Positions 11,158 to 26,048 of a stretch of DNA of 64,000 bases are shown one piece after another. The DNA is taken from NCBI GenBank assembly GCA_037962975.1, contig JAYKXN010000150.1, forward strand, positions 1-64,000, written 5' to 3'. Position 1 is the stretch's first letter; each line of letters opens with the position of its first letter. The notes below the pieces were generated by a model. It saw only the letters and a list, made by a program, of their open reading frames with translations, ran no database searches and was not told where the DNA came from. The position numbers were made by a program, and so were the translations under genes. This DNA comes from Clitoria ternatea (taxonomy: Eukaryota > Streptophyta > Magnoliopsida > Fabales > Fabaceae).

Positions 11158-12000
11158 TGTAACAGCCCAATTTTTTAAGCAGTAAATTAAATAGTGAAAA
11201 AATTAAAATTTCTCAGAGAAATAAGAAATGAAACCTAGAAAATAGGAAATTTAATTATGAATATAAGGATATTTTCAGTTTGACTTAAAACGAAAATAAA
11301 CGAGAATAGAATGTAGAATAGAATAATAAAATAAAATAAAAATCTACTACAGTAAAATGCTACAGTAAAATGCTACAGTAAAATGCTACAGTAACGTCAC
11401 ATGAAAAATGTTGTAGAATGTAGAGAATTCGTGAGAATTCTCCAATTTTCCACCGCCTCATGTCAATTTCGAGATGCTACAGTGATTTGCTACAGTAATT
11501 TGCTACAGTAACCGACATTGAAAGCCTATAAATAGAGCCCTGATCTCCCACATTTCCTCAGACCACAAACCTTCCAGATCCTATAACCTTTCATCTCCCT
11601 ATTCAAGCTCTCAAAATCTTCATACTTTAATTTCTGAATAAGAAGAAATTACGCAAATTTGAAGATTTGAAGAAATACAAGGGAGTTAGCATAAGGAAAG
11701 CTTAACGATCTTCACTTGAGGTAAGAAAGAGGGGATAGGATATTAAATACATAGAAATTAAGTTAGAATTGCTTGCTTAATTGTTTAGAAATTCATATAG
11801 TTATATTTTCATTTAATTTGAATTAAATTATGAAATGGATGCAAATGGTTTGGAATATGATATTAAACAATTACTATAACATGGAAAATGTGTTTCCATA
11901 TTCTTTGAAATATGAAATATTATGGAAAATATGTTTTCATATGTTTGAAATATGATATGAATATTATGGGAAATGTGTTTCCGTATGATTGAATTATGAT
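11158..12000 (+). repeat. Truncated 3' LTR, copy 1 (843 bp kept)
   Basis: It starts TGTAACAGCCC after the polypurine tract and stops at GAATTATGAT, where a complete LTR would continue ATAAATAATATGG. Sequence from 12001 is A satellite (CTTAAATTATTCAATG). The missing part is the last unit of the LTR minisatellite plus the downstream part of the LTR. Confidence 0.93.
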
Positions 12001-15000
12001 CTTAAATTATTCAATGTAATTTTAAAAGTATACCAAGAATAATTGACAAGTTTAATATATTTACCTAAATTAACTAAATTTGTTAATCAACATAATATAA
12101 CATAATATGATGATAGAAAAAGTACTAGTGGCGAGACTTCTTTTCTTTTTATAAGTTTTATACAATATTTATAAATACTTTCAATGTTGTTTTGGAGTCC
12201 ATACAATGACACTACTTAATAATTTTCATGTGTGCGTACGTGCGTCCAAGCATATGTGTCCATTTATAAAGTCTTTATGAGTTTTTTTAGTCGTTTTATG
12301 ATGTGAATGAATCATTATTTGTACAAATAGCATTCTTAAATGGATTCAGTTATCTTTGATATCAATGATATGTTATTATTTTTATAAATAACATTATTAA
12401 TTAGAATTCTTTCACTTTTACTATCAATTATCAATAGAGGTTGATTAGTTCCCTTTTTAAATTTATTGATAGTAAAGATCGATAGTAAAGGAATCTGACA
12501 AATATAATTAACAAATTATATATTATTAATAATTATATTGTTTTATTTTTAAGGTTTATTTAGTAAGAGAATCGCGTAAGGGTTCACATCAGGTCTTAAT
12601 GGATGTATGTAATTTAAAATATATAATATTAATTAAAAATATAAATAATATATTTTATGACATGTGTTTTAGAATTTTTCTTGTTAATTTTTATATAAAT
12701 ATAGAATATTAATTAAAAATATAAATAATCATTGTTCTTTCATCCTATTATTCAACATAATTTTAAAACTATGCCAAGAATAAGTTTAATATGTTTACCT
12801 AAAATAACTAAATTTCTTACTCAACATAAAATAACATAATATGGTGATAGAAAAAGAACTAGTAGCGAGACTTCTTTTTTTTTTTAAAAGTTTTATACAA
12901 TATTTATAAATACTTTCAATGTTGTTCTAGATTCCATAGAATGAAACTACTTAATAATTTTTATGCGTGTGTACGTGCGTCCATGCATGCGTGTGCATTT
13001 ATGAAGTCTTTGTGAGTTTTTTAGTCGTTTTATAACCAAAATGATCATTATTTTTACAAATAGCATTCTTAAATGAAGTTAGTCATCTTTGATATCAATT
13101 ATATGTTATTATTTTATAAATATTATTCTTAATTAGACTTTCTCACTTTTGCTATCAATTATCAATTGAAGATGATGAATTCCTTTTTCCATTTATTGAT
13201 AGTAAAGATCGATAGTAAAAGAATGTGACAAAATTAATTAACAAACTATATATTATTATTAATTATATTCTTTAATTTTTTAAGGTTTATTTAGTAAGAG
13301 AATCGTGTAAGGGATCACACAAGTCTTAATTAATGCATTTAATTTAAAATATATTAATATTAATTAAAAATATAAATAATATATTTTTTCCTTAATTTTT
13401 AATGTGTTGTCTCTTTTCCTTTTTATGACATGTGTTTTAGAATTTTTCATGTTAATTTTTATATGACTTCTTTCAATTTACAATGTGCATTGATTATTTT
13501 TTTAACACATACTCTTAAAAATTAATCTTTATACTACTTATATCAATAGAATACGAAATAATCATTGATCTTTCTTCTTTATTATTCAATGTAATTTTAA
13601 AAGTATGCCAAGAATAATTGACAAGTCTAATATGTGTACAAAAAATAACTAAATTTCTTAATCAACATAAATTAACAGAATACGGTGATAGAAAATGCAA
13701 TAGTGGCGAGATTTCTTTTCTTTTTAAAAGTTTTATACAATATTTATAAATACTTTTAATGTTGTTTTGGATTCCATACAATGAAACTACTTAATAATTT
13801 TCGTGCATGCGTATGTGCGTCCATCCATGCATGTCCATTTATGAGGTCTTTGTAAGTTTTTTTAGTCGTTTTATAACATTAGAATTCTCTCACTTTTACT
13901 ATCAATTATCAATAGAAGTTGATTAATTCCCTTTTCCATTTATTGATAGTAAAGATTGATAGTAAAAGAATGTGACAAAATTAATTAACAAATTATATAT
14001 TATTAATAATTATATTCTTTTTTTAAGGTTTATTTTGAAAGAGAATTGCGTAAGTGATGACACCAAGTAATTAATATATTTTATTTTTCCTTAATTTTTA
14101 ATGTATTTTCTCTTATCCTTTTTATGACATGTGTTTTAGAATTTTTCATGTTAATTTTTATATGACTTTTTTCAATTTACAATGTGCATTGATTATTTTT
14201 TTAACACATACTTTTAAAAATTAATCTTGATACTATTTATATTAGAGGAATATGAAATAATCATTGATCTTTCTTCTTTATTATTCATTGTAATTTTAAA
14301 AGTATACCAAGAATAATTGACAAGTTTAATATGTTTACCTAAAATAATTAAATTTCTTAATCAACATAAATTAACAGAATATGGTGATAGAAAAAGCACT
14401 AGTGGCGAGACTTATTTTCTTTTTAAAGGTTTTATACAATATTTATAGATACTTTCAATGTTGTTTTGGATTCCATGCAATGAAACGACTTAATAATTTT
14501 TGTGCATGCGTACGTGAGTCCATCCATGCGTGTCCATTTATGAAGTCATTGTAAGTTTTTGTAGCCGTTTTATAACATTAGAATTCTCTCACTTTTACTA
14601 TCAATTATCAATAGAAGTTGATTAATTCCCTTTTCCATTTATTGATAGTAAAGATTGATAGTAAAAGAATGTGACAAAATTAATTAACGAATTGTATATT
14701 GTTAATAATTATATTCTTTTTTAAGGTTTATTTAGGAAGAGAATCGCGTAAGGGATCACACCAAGTCTTAGTTGATGCACTTAATTTAAAATATATTAAT
14801 ATTATTTAATAATATAAATAATATATTTATTTTTCCTTAATTTTTAGTGTATTTTCTCTTATCCTTTTTTTGATATGTGTTTTAGAATTTTTCATGTTAA
14901 TTTTTATATGACTTCTTTCAATTTACAGTGTGTATTGATTATGTTTTTCAACACATACTTTTATTAATTAATCTTGATACTATTCATATTAGTGGAATAT

Positions 15001-18000
15001 GTAATAATCATTTATCTTTCTTCTTTATTACTCAATGGAATTTTTTAAGTATTCCAAGCATAATTGACAAGTTTAATATGTTTACCTAAAATAACTAAAT
15101 TTCTTAATCAACATAAAATATCATAATATGGTGATAGAAAAAGAACTAGTGACGAGATTTCTTTTTTTTTAAGATTTCTTTTTTTTTAAAGTTTTATACA
15201 ATATTTATAAATACATTTAATGTTGTTTTGGATTCCATACGATGAAATCGTGCGTACGTTCGTCCATGGATGCGTGTGCATTGATAAAGTATTTGTGAGT
15301 CTTTTTAGTCGTTTAATGACTTGAATGAGTCATTATTTTTACAAATAGAATTCTTAAATGGAGTTAGTCATCTTTGGTATCAATTATATGTTATTATTTT
15401 TATAAATATTTTAATTAGATTCTCTCACTTTTGTTATCAATTATCAATAGAAGATGATTGATTCCATTTTCCATTTATTGATAGTAAAGATTGATAGTAA
15501 AAGAATGTGACTAAATTAATTAACAAATTATATATTATTAATAATTATATTCTTTTATTTTTTAAGGTTTATTTAGTAAGAGAATCGCATAAGGGATCAC
15601 ACTCAGTCTTAATTGATTGATTTAATTTAAAATATATTAATATTGATTAAAAATATAAATAATATATTTTAATTTTCCTTAATTTTTAATATATTTTCTC
15701 TTATCCTTTTTATGAAGTATGTTTTAGAAATACTTTTAATGTTTTTTTGGATTCAATACAATGTTTTAGTTTTCTTTTTAAAAGTTTAATACAATATTTA
15801 TAAATACTTTCAACGTTGTTTTGGATTCCATACAATGAAACTACTTAATAACTTTCGTGCATGCGTACGTGCGTCCAAGCATACGTGTCCATTTATAAAG
15901 TCTTAGTGAGTTTTTTTAGTCGTTTTATGACGTGAATGAATCATTATTTTCACAAACAGCATTCTTAAATGGATTCAGTCATCTTTGATATCAATTATAT
16001 GTTAGTATATTTATAAATATTATTCTTAATTAGAATTCCTTCACTTTTGCTATCAATTATCAATAGAGGTTGATTAATTCCCTTTTTCCATTTATTAATA
16101 CAAAAGATCGATAGTAAAAGAATCTGACAAAAATAATTAATAATTATATTCTTTTATATTTTTTAAGGTTTATTTAGTAAGAGAATCGCGTAAGGGATCA
16201 CACCAAGTCTTAGTTGATGCATTTAATTTAAAATATATTAATATTAATTAAAAATATAAATCATATATTTTATTTTTCCTTAGTTTTTAATGTACCTTCT
16301 CTTATCCTTTTTATGACATGTGTTTTAGAATTTTTCAGGTTCATTTTTACATGACTTCTTTCAATTTACAATGCGCATTGATTATTTTTTTCAATACATA
16401 CTCTTATTAATTAATCTTGATACTACTATATCAGTGGAATATGAAATAATCATTGACCTTTCTTTTTTGTTATTCAGTGTAATTTTAAAAGTATACCAAG
16501 AATAATTGAGAAGTTTAATATGTTTATGTAAAATAACTAAATTTCTTAATCAACATAAAATAACATAATATGGTGATAGAAAAAGCTCTAGTGGCGAGAC
16601 TTCTTTTCTTTTTAAAAGTTTTAAACAATATTCATAAATACTTTCAATGTTTTTTTGGATTCAATACAATGAAACTACGCGCGTCCATGCATGTGTGTCC
16701 ATTTATGAAGTCTTTGTGAGTTTTTTAGTCGTTTTATGATGTGAATGAATCATTATTTGTACAAATAGCACTCTAAAATGGATTTAGTCATCTTTGATAT
16801 CAATTATACGTTTTTATTTTTATAAGTATTATTGTTAATTAGAATTCTCTCACTTTTGCTATCAATTATCAATAAAGGTGGATTAATTCCCATTTTCCAT
16901 TTATTGATAGTAAAGATCGATAGTAAAAGAATCTGACAAAAATAATTAATGAATTATATATTATTAATAAATATATTATGTTATTTTTTAAGGTTTATTT
17001 AATAAGAGAATCACGTAAGGGATTACACCAAGTCTTAATTGATGCATTTAATTTAAAATATATTAATATTAATTAAAATTATAAAGAATATATTTTATTC
17101 TTCCTTAATTTTTAATGTATTTTCTCTTATCCTTTTTATGACATGTATTTTAGAATTGTTTATGTTAATTTTTATATGACTTCTTTCAATTTACATTGTG
17201 CATTGAATATTTTTTCAACGTATACTTTTATTAATTATTGTTCTTTCTTGTTTACTATTCAATGTAATTTTAAAAGTATACTAAGAATAATTGACAAGTT
17301 TAATATGTTTACCTAATATAACTAAATTTCTTAATCAACATAAAATAACATAATATGGTGATAGAAAAAGCACTAGTGACGAGACTTCTGTTCTTTTTAA
17401 ACGTTTTATACAATATTTATAATTACTTTCAATGTTATTTTGGATTCCATACAATGAAACTACTTAAAAACTTTTATGCGTGCGTACGTGCGTCCATGCA
17501 TACGTGTGCTTTTATGAAGTCTTTGAACTTTTTTTGGTCGTTTTATAACAAGAATCAATCATTATTTTTACAAATAGCATTCTTAAATGGAGTTAGTCAT
17601 CTTTGATATCAATTATATATTATTATTTTATAAATATAATTCTTATTTACATTCTCTCACTTTTACTATCAATTATCAATAGAAGATGATTATTTCCCTT
17701 TTCCATTTATTGATAGTAAAGATTGATAGTAAAAGAATGTGACAAAATTAAGTAAAAAATTATATTTTATTAATAATTATATTATTTTATTTTTTAAGGT
17801 TTATTTAGTAAGAGAATCACGTAAGGGATTACACCAAGTCTTAATTGATGCATTTAATCTAAAATATATTAATATTAATTAAAATTATAAATAATATATT
17901 TTATTTTTCCTTAATTTTCAATGTATTTTCTCTTATCCTTTTTATGACATGTGTTTTAGTCTTTTTCATGTTAATTTTCATATGACTTCTTTCAATTTAC

Positions 18001-21000
18001 AATGTGCATTGAATATTTTTTCAACACATACTTTTATTAATCATTGATCTTTCTAGTTTATTATTCAATGTAATTTTAAAAGTATACCAAGAATAATTGA
18101 TAAGTTTAATATGTTTACCTAATATAACTAAATTTCTTAATCAACGTAAAATAGCAAAATATGGTGAGAGAAAAAGCACTAGTGACGACTCTTCTTTTCT
18201 TTTTAAAAGTTTTATACAATATTTATAAATATTTTCAATGCTGTTTTGGATTCCATACAATGAAACTACTTAATAATTTTCGTGCATGCATACGTGCGTC
18301 CAAGCATACGTGTACATTTATGAAGTCTTTGTGAGTTTTTTTAGTCGTTTTATGACGTGAATGAATCCTAATTTGTACAAATAGCATTCTTAAATGGCTT
18401 CAGTCTTCTTTGATATCAATTATATGTTATTATTTTTATAAATATTATTCTTACTTAGAATTCTCTCTCTTTTACTATCAATTATCAATAGAAGATGATT
18501 AATTCTCTTTTCCATTTATTGATAGTAAAGATCGATAGTAAAAGAATGTGACAAAATTAATTAAAAAATTATATTTTATTAATAATTCTATTATTTTATT
18601 TTTTAAGGTTTATTTAGTAAGAGAATCGCATAAGGGATCACACTGAGTCTTAATCGATGCATTTAATTTAAAATAAAATAATATTAATTAAAAATATAAA
18701 AAATATATTTTATTTTTCCTTCATCTTTAATGTATTTTCTCTTATCCTTTTTATGACATGTGTTTTTGAATTTTGCATGTGAATTTTTATATGACTTCTT
18801 TCAATTTACAGTGTGCATTGATTACTTTTTCAACACATACTTTTATTAATTAATTTTGATACTATTTATATCAGTGGAATATGAAATAATCATTGATCTT
18901 CTTGTTTATTATTCAATGTAATTTTAAAAGTATACCAAGAATTATTGACAAGTTAATATATTTACCTAATATAACTAAATTTCTTAATCAACATAAAATA
19001 ACATAATATGGTGATAGAAAAAGCACTAGTGGTGAGACTTGTTTTCTTTTTAAAAGTTTTAAACAATATTTATAAATACATTCAATGTTGTTTTGGATTC
19101 CTTACAATGAAACTACGAAATAATTTTCATGCATGCGTACGTGCGTCCATGCATGCGTGTCCATTTATGAAGTCTTTGTGAGTTTCTTTATTCGTTTAAT
19201 GACTTTAATAAAACGTTCTTTGTACAAATAGCATTCTTAAATGGATTCAGTCATCTTTGATATCAATTATATGTTATTATTTTTATAAATATTATTCTTG
19301 ATTAGAATTCTCTCACTTTTGCTATCAATTATCAATAGAAGTTGATTAATTCCCTTTTTCCATTTATTGATCATAAAGATCGATAGTAAAAGAATCTGAC
19401 AAAAAGAATTAAGAAATTATATATTATTAATAATTATATGCTTTTATCTTTTAAGGTTTATTTAGTAAGAGAATCGCGTAAGGGGTCACATCAAGTCTTA
19501 ATTGATGCACTTAATTTAAAATATATTAATATTAATAAAAAATATAAAAAATATATTTTATTTTTCCTTAGTTTTTAATGTATTTTCTTTTATCCTTTTT
19601 ATGAGACGTGTTTTTGAATTCTTGTTAATTTTTATATGACTTCTTTCAATTTACAGTGTGCATTGATTATTTTTTCAACACATACTGTTAATAAATAATC
19701 ATGAAAATATTTATATCAGTGGAATATGAAATAATCATTGATATTTCATCCTTATTATTCAATGTAATTTTAAAAGTATACCAAGAATAATTGACAAGTT
19801 TAATATGTTTACCTAAAATAACTAAATTTCTTAATCAACATAAAATAACATAATATGGTGATTGAAAAAGAACTAGTGGCGAGACTTCTTTTCTTCTTAA
19901 AAGTTTTATACAATGTTTATAAATACTTTCAAGGTTGTTTTGGATTCCATACAATTAAACTACTTAATAATTGTTGTGTATGCGTACGTGTGTCCAAGCA
20001 TACGTGTCCATTTATGAAGTCTTTGTGAGTTTTTTAGTCGTTTTATGACGTGAATGAATCATTATTTATACAAATTGCATTCTTAAATGGATTCAGTCAT
20101 CTTTGATATCAATTATATAATATTATTTTTATAAATATTATTCTTAATTAGAATTCTCTCTCTTTTGCTATCAATTATCAATAGAGGTTGATTAATTCCC
20201 CTTTTTCCATTTATTGATAGTAAAGATCGATAGTAAAAGAATCTCACAAAAATAATTCACAAATTATATATTATTAATAATTATATTCTATCTTTTTTAA
20301 GGAGTCACTCAAGTCTTAATTGATGCATTTAATTTAAAATATATTAATATTAATAAAAATATAAATAATATATTTTACTTTCCCATAGTCTTAATGGCGA
20401 GACTTCTTTTCTTTTTAAAAGTTTTATACAATATTTATAAATACTTTCAATGTTGTTTTGGATTCTATAAAAAAAACTACTTAATAATTTTGATGCGTGC
20501 GTACGTACGTCCATGCATGCGTGTGCATTTGTGAAGTCTTTGTGAGTTTTTTTAGTCGTTTTATAACCAGAATGATCATTATTTTTACAAATATCCTTCT
20601 TAAATGGAGTTAGTCATCTTTGATATCAATTATATGTTATTATTTTATAAATTTTATTCTTAATTAGATTCTCTTACTTTTGCTATCAATTATCAATAGA
20701 AGATGATGAATTCCCTTTTCCATTTATTGATAGTAAAGATCAATAGTAAAAGAATCAGACAAAAATAATTAACAAATTATATATTATTAATAATTATATT
20801 CTTTCATTTTTTAAGGTTTATTTAGTAAGAGAATTGCGTAAAGGATCATACCAAGTCTTAGTTGATGCATTTAATTTAAAATATATTAATATTAATTAAA
20901 ACTATAAATAATATATTTTATTTTTCCTTAATTTTTAATGTATTTTCTCTTATCCTTTTTTAAATACATACTCTTATAAATTAAGCTTGATAATATTTAT

Positions 21001-22583
21001 ATCAGTAGAATATGAAATAATCATTGATTTTTCTTGTTTATTATTCAATATAATTTAAAAAGTATATCAAAAATAGTTGACAAGTTTAATATGTTTATCT
21101 ATAATAAATAAATTTCTTAATCAACATAAAATAACATAATATGGTGATAGAAAAAGCACTAGTGGTGAGACTTCTTTTCTTTTTAAAAGTTTTAAACAAT
21201 ATTTATAAATACATTCAATGTTGTTTTGGAGTCGATACAATGAAACTACGAAATAATTTTCATGCATGCGTACGTGCGTCCATGCATGTGTGTCCATTTA
21301 TGTAGTTTTTATGAGTTTCTTTATTCGTTTAATGACTTCAATGAATCATTCTTTGTACAAATAGCATTCTTAAATGGATTCAGTCATCTTTGATATCAAT
21401 TATATGTTATTATTTTTATAAATATTATTCTTGATTAGAATTCTCTCACTTTTGCTATCAATTATCAATAGAAGTTGATTAATTCCCTTTTTCCGTTTAT
21501 TGATCGTAAAGATCGATAGTAAAAGAATCTGACAAAAAGAATTAACAAATTATATATTATTAATTATATTCTTTTATCTTTTAAGGTTTATTTAGTAAGA
21601 GAATCGCGTAAGGGGTCACATCAAGTCTTAATTGATGCACTTAATTTAAAATATATTAATATTAATGAAAAATATAAATAATATATTTTATTTTTCCTTA
21701 GTTTTTAATGTATTTTCTTTTATCCTTTTTATGTGACGGGTTTTTGAATTCTTGTTAATTTTTATATGACTTCTTTCAATTTACAATGTGCATTGATTAT
21801 TTTTTCAACACATACTATTAATAAATAATCATGAAAATATTTATATCAGTGGAATAAGAAATAATCATTGATATTTCTTCCTTATTATTCAATGTAATTT
21901 TAAAAGTATACCAAAAATAATTGACAAGTTTAATATGTTTACCTAAAATAACTAAATTTCTTAATCAACATAAAATAACATAATATGGTGATTGAAAAAG
22001 AACTAGTGGCGAGACTTCTTTTCTTTTTAAAAGTTTTATACAATGTTTATAAATACTTTCAAGGTTGTTTTGGATTCCATACAATGAAACTATTGAATAA
22101 TTCTCGTGCATGCGTACGTGCATCCATGCGTGTCCATTTATGAAGTCTCTGTAACTTTTTTTAGTCATTTTATAACATGAATGAATCATTATTTGTATAA
22201 ATAACATTCTTAAATAGATTCAGTCATCTTTGATATCAATTATATGTTATTATTTTTATAAATATTATTCTTAGTTGATGCATTTAATTTAAAATATATT
22301 AATATTAATTAATAATATAAATAATATATTTTAGTTTTCCTTAATTTTTAATGTATTTTCTCTTATCCTTTTTGTGACATGTGTTTTAGAATTTTTCATG
22401 TTAATTTTTATATGACTTCTTTCAATTTACAATGTGCATTGATTATGTTTTTCAACACATACTTTTATTAATTAATCTTGATACTTTTTATATTAGTGGA
22501 AAATGTAATAATCATTGATCTTTCTTCTTTGTTACTCAATGAAATTTTAAAAGTATACTAAGATTAATTGACAAGTTTAATAT
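12001..22583. repeat. Satellite family A array, copy 2
   Basis: A monomers anchored at about 12108, 12841, 13682, 14381, 15128, 16570, 17355, 18161, 19008, 19855, 21141 and 21985. Shortened units lie around 15715-15800 and 20290-20400. Positions 16111-22583 repeat 1-6450. Positions 12001-16110 show the left part of the unit not visible in copy 1 and hold the more divergent monomers. Two successive monomers share the same internal deletion (joined at TATAACATTAGAATTC near 13872 and 14571). The 83-codon open frame at 17355 is part of a monomer and is not supported as coding. Confidence 0.92.
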
Positions 22584-22641
22584 GTCAAAATCTTTACCCT
22601 ATATTTTAAAACATTGATTCAAAAATGAATTATTAGTGTGT

Positions 22642-22677
<36 letters not shown>

Positions 22678-25600
22678 GAGCAAAGAACATAATAATAACA
22701 TTTAATAGGTTTAAGAAGAAATCAAACTTATAAACATTAAGATTAACTACATATTTAACTTTTTAAAAATGGTTTTCTATATTATTCTTCAAAAATAAGA
22801 AAATTGAGTCCTTTCTTTTTTACTCTAAATACGGGTGCTACTCATCATAGCCTACACATATGTTGTCAAGATTGCCTCACAACATAACCATATTGTTTCT
22901 TTCAGTGAAATTGTCCTAAGGTTTGCTTATGAAGTCTATTTAGCTAAATTTATAATGTTTATTAGGTCACTATGATTTCAAAAATATAACTAGTATAATT
23001 ATAAAAATAATTACGATAACTATTTTTAATTTTAACTTTATAATATTTTAAAATTATTAAGTTGTTGTTTTACATGTTTTGTTTTTAGATTTCAAAGATG
23101 AGTCAGTACTGACATATTAAGGAATAAACAATATCTAAATTGAGCTTTAAAAGATCATAACTCAAGATAATTTGAGCTCAAAATTAGCATTTAAGTGGAC
23201 TACACAAGCTTTGAAAATGCTTCATCTATTACTTTCCATCAAATAAGTAATTTCTAAATAAAATTTCCAGGGGTTTCAAAGAATTCTTGAACTCAGAACC
23301 ATATTGAAAATTTGTTATTAAAGTTTGAATTTGATTTTTAGCACTGAAGAGCTAAAACTTAGAGTATATTTTGATGGCTAATTTTAGAATATTAGAATTA
23401 TTAAATTCAAATAATAAGTATTTACAAAACAAGTCTTATGTGAAGAAATATTAAGATATATCTGAGAATCATATCTAGTCACGTATCTATATCTATAACT
23501 GATTTGCAAATTTACTATGTCAAAAACTTTACCTTAAAGTCTAAAACATTGATTTACAAATGAATTATTAATGTGTACACACACAAACATATATAAATAT
23601 ATATATATATATAAGAGTAAAGAACATAATAATAACATTGAATAGGTTTAAGAAGAAGTCAAACTTATAAAACATTAAGCTTAACTATATATTAAACTTT
23701 TAAAAAATGTTTCTCTATATTACTCTTCAAAAACAAGAAAATGAAGTCTTTTCTTTTTCACTCTAAATAGTTGTGTCAGTCATCATAACCTACACATATG
23801 TGGTCAACATTGCCTCACAACACAATCATATTTTTTCTTTCAGTGAAATTGTCCTATGGTTTGCTTATCAAGTCTACTTAGCTAAATTTATAATGTCTAT
23901 TAGGTCACTATGATTTCCAAAATATAACTAGTATAATTATAAAAACAATTACCATAATTATTTTTAACTTTATAATATTTTAAAATATTAAGTTCTTATT
24001 CTATATTTTTGTTTTTAGATTTCGAAGATGGGTCAGTACCGACATATTAAGGAACAAACAATATCTAAATTAAGCTTTAAAAGATCATAACTCAACATAC
24101 TTTGAGCTCAATATTAGCATTTAAATGGACTACACAAGCTTTAAAAATTCTTCACGTATTAGTTTCCATCAAATACGTCATTCCTAAATAAAATTTTCTG
24201 GTGTTTCAAAGAATTCTTGAACTTATAATCATATTGAAAATTTCTTATTGAAGTTTTAATTTGATTTTTAGCATTGAAGAGTTAAACCTTAGAGTATATT
24301 TGGATGGCTAATTTTAGAATGTTAGAATTATTAGATTCAAATAATAAGTATTTACAAAATTAGTCTTATGTGAACAAGTATTAAGAGATTTTTGAGAATC
24401 ATATCTATCCATGTATGTATATGTATAATTGATTTGCAAATCCATCATTTTTATGTTAATTTACTATATCAAAACCTTTACCCTAAATTTTAGAATAATG
24501 ATTTAAAAATGAATTATTAATCTATACACACACAAATATATATATATATATAAGGGTAAAGAACATAATAATAACATTTAATAGGTTTAAGAAGAAGTCA
24601 AACTTATAAAACTTTAAGATTAACTACATATTAAACTTTTTAAAAATGTTTCTCTATATTACTCTTCAAAAATAAGAAAATGAAGTCCTCTCTTTTTTAC
24701 TCTAAATAGGGGTGTCACTCATCATATCCTACACATACGTGGTCAACATTGCATCACCACACAACCATACTTTTCCTTTTAGTGAAATTGTCCTAAGGTT
24801 TGTTTATCATGTCTATTTAGCTATATTTATAATATCTATTAGGTCACTATGATTTCAAAAATATAACTAGTACAAATATAAAAACAATTACCATACATAT
24901 TTTTAATTTTATAATATTTTAAAATTATTAAGTTGTTATTCTATATGGTTTATTTTTAGATTTAAAAGATGGGTCAGTACCGACACATTAAGGAACAAAC
25001 AATATCTAAATTAAGCTTTAAAAGATCATAACTCAACATACTTTGAGCTCAATATTAGCATTTAAATGGACTACACAAGCTTTAAAAATTCTTCACGTAT
25101 TAGTTTCCATCAAATACGCCATTCCTAAATAAAATTTTCTGGTGTTTCAAAGAATTCTTGAACTTATAATCATATTGAAAATTTCTTATTGAAGTTTTAA
25201 TTTGATTTTTAGCATTGAAGAGTTAAAGCTTAGAGTATATTTGGATGGCTAATTTTAGAATGTTAGAATTATTAGATTCAAATAATAAGTATTTACAAAA
25301 TTAGTCTTATGTGAACAAGTATTAAGAGATTTTTGAGAATCATATCTATCCATGTATGTATATGTATAATTGATTTGCAAATCCATCATTTTTATGTTAA
25401 TTTACTATATCAAAACCTTTACCCTAAATTTTAGAATAATGATTTAAAAATGAATTATTAATCTATACACACACAAATATATATATATATATAAGGGTAA
25501 AGAACATAATAATAACATTTAATAGATTTAAGAAGAAGTCAAACTTATAAAACTTTAAGATTAACTACATATTAAACTTTTTAAAAATGGTTCTCTATAT

Positions 25601-26048
25601 TACTCTTCAAAAATAAGAAAATGAAGTCCTCTCTTTTTTACTCTAAATAGGGGTGTCACTCATCATATCCTACACATACGTGGTCAACATTGCATCACAA
25701 CACAACCATACTTTTCCTTTTAGTGAAATTGTCCTAAGGTTTGTTTATCATGTCTATTTAGCTATATTTATAATATCTATTAGGTCACTATGAGTTCAAA
25801 AATGTAACTAGTACAAATATAAAAACAATTACCATACATATTTTTAATTTTATAATATTTTAAAATTATTAAGTTGTTATTCTATATGGTTTATTTTTAG
25901 ATTTAAAAGATGGGTCAGTACCGACATATTAAGGAACAAACAATATCTAAATTAAGCTTTAAAAGATCATAACTCAACATACTTTGAGCTCAATATTAGC
26001 ATTTAAATGGACTACACAAGCTTTAAAAATTCTTCACGTATTAGTTTC
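22584..26048. repeat. Satellite family B array, copy 2 (one extra monomer)
   Basis: Anchors at 23373, 24303 and 25244 (spacing 930 and 941). It is colinear with 6451-8978 except for one additional monomer. That extra monomer reads GCATCACCACAC and GACACATTAAGG, variants otherwise seen only in the monomer just right of the complete LTR element (46771 and 47004). The array ends at the LTR insertion point. Confidence 0.9.

Larger units (their letters stand above)
1..12000. repeat. Segmental duplication copy 1 (left end outside window)
   Basis: First visible copy of a macro-repeat laid out as A-satellite, B-satellite, then LTR element cut off in its 3' LTR. Base 1 aligns with base 16111 of copy 2 and base 33180 of copy 3, and the three stay colinear and nearly identical by eye. 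It differs from copy 2 by lacking one B monomer of about 960 bp, by a small deletion-substitution near 3060-3075 and by microsatellite length. It ends at the same LTR-to-A-satellite junction as copy 2. The true left end lies outside the window. Confidence 0.9.
8979..12000 (+). mobile_element. Ty3/gypsy-type LTR retroelement derivative, copy 1, 3' LTR truncated
   Basis: Structure: full 5' LTR (8979-10778), 379-bp internal region (10779-11157) and the first 843 bp of the 3' LTR (11158-12000). The LTR starts TGTAACAGCCC and ends GTGTTACA. The internal region has a primer site complementary to initiator Met-tRNA, the C-terminal tail of pol and a polypurine tract. There is no gag, protease, reverse transcriptase or RNase H. 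The right end is cut by the duplication junction, so no 3' target duplication exists here. The pol tail and the polypurine context resemble plant chromoviruses such as the Tekay/Del lineage; that lineage call is inference. Confidence 0.92.
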
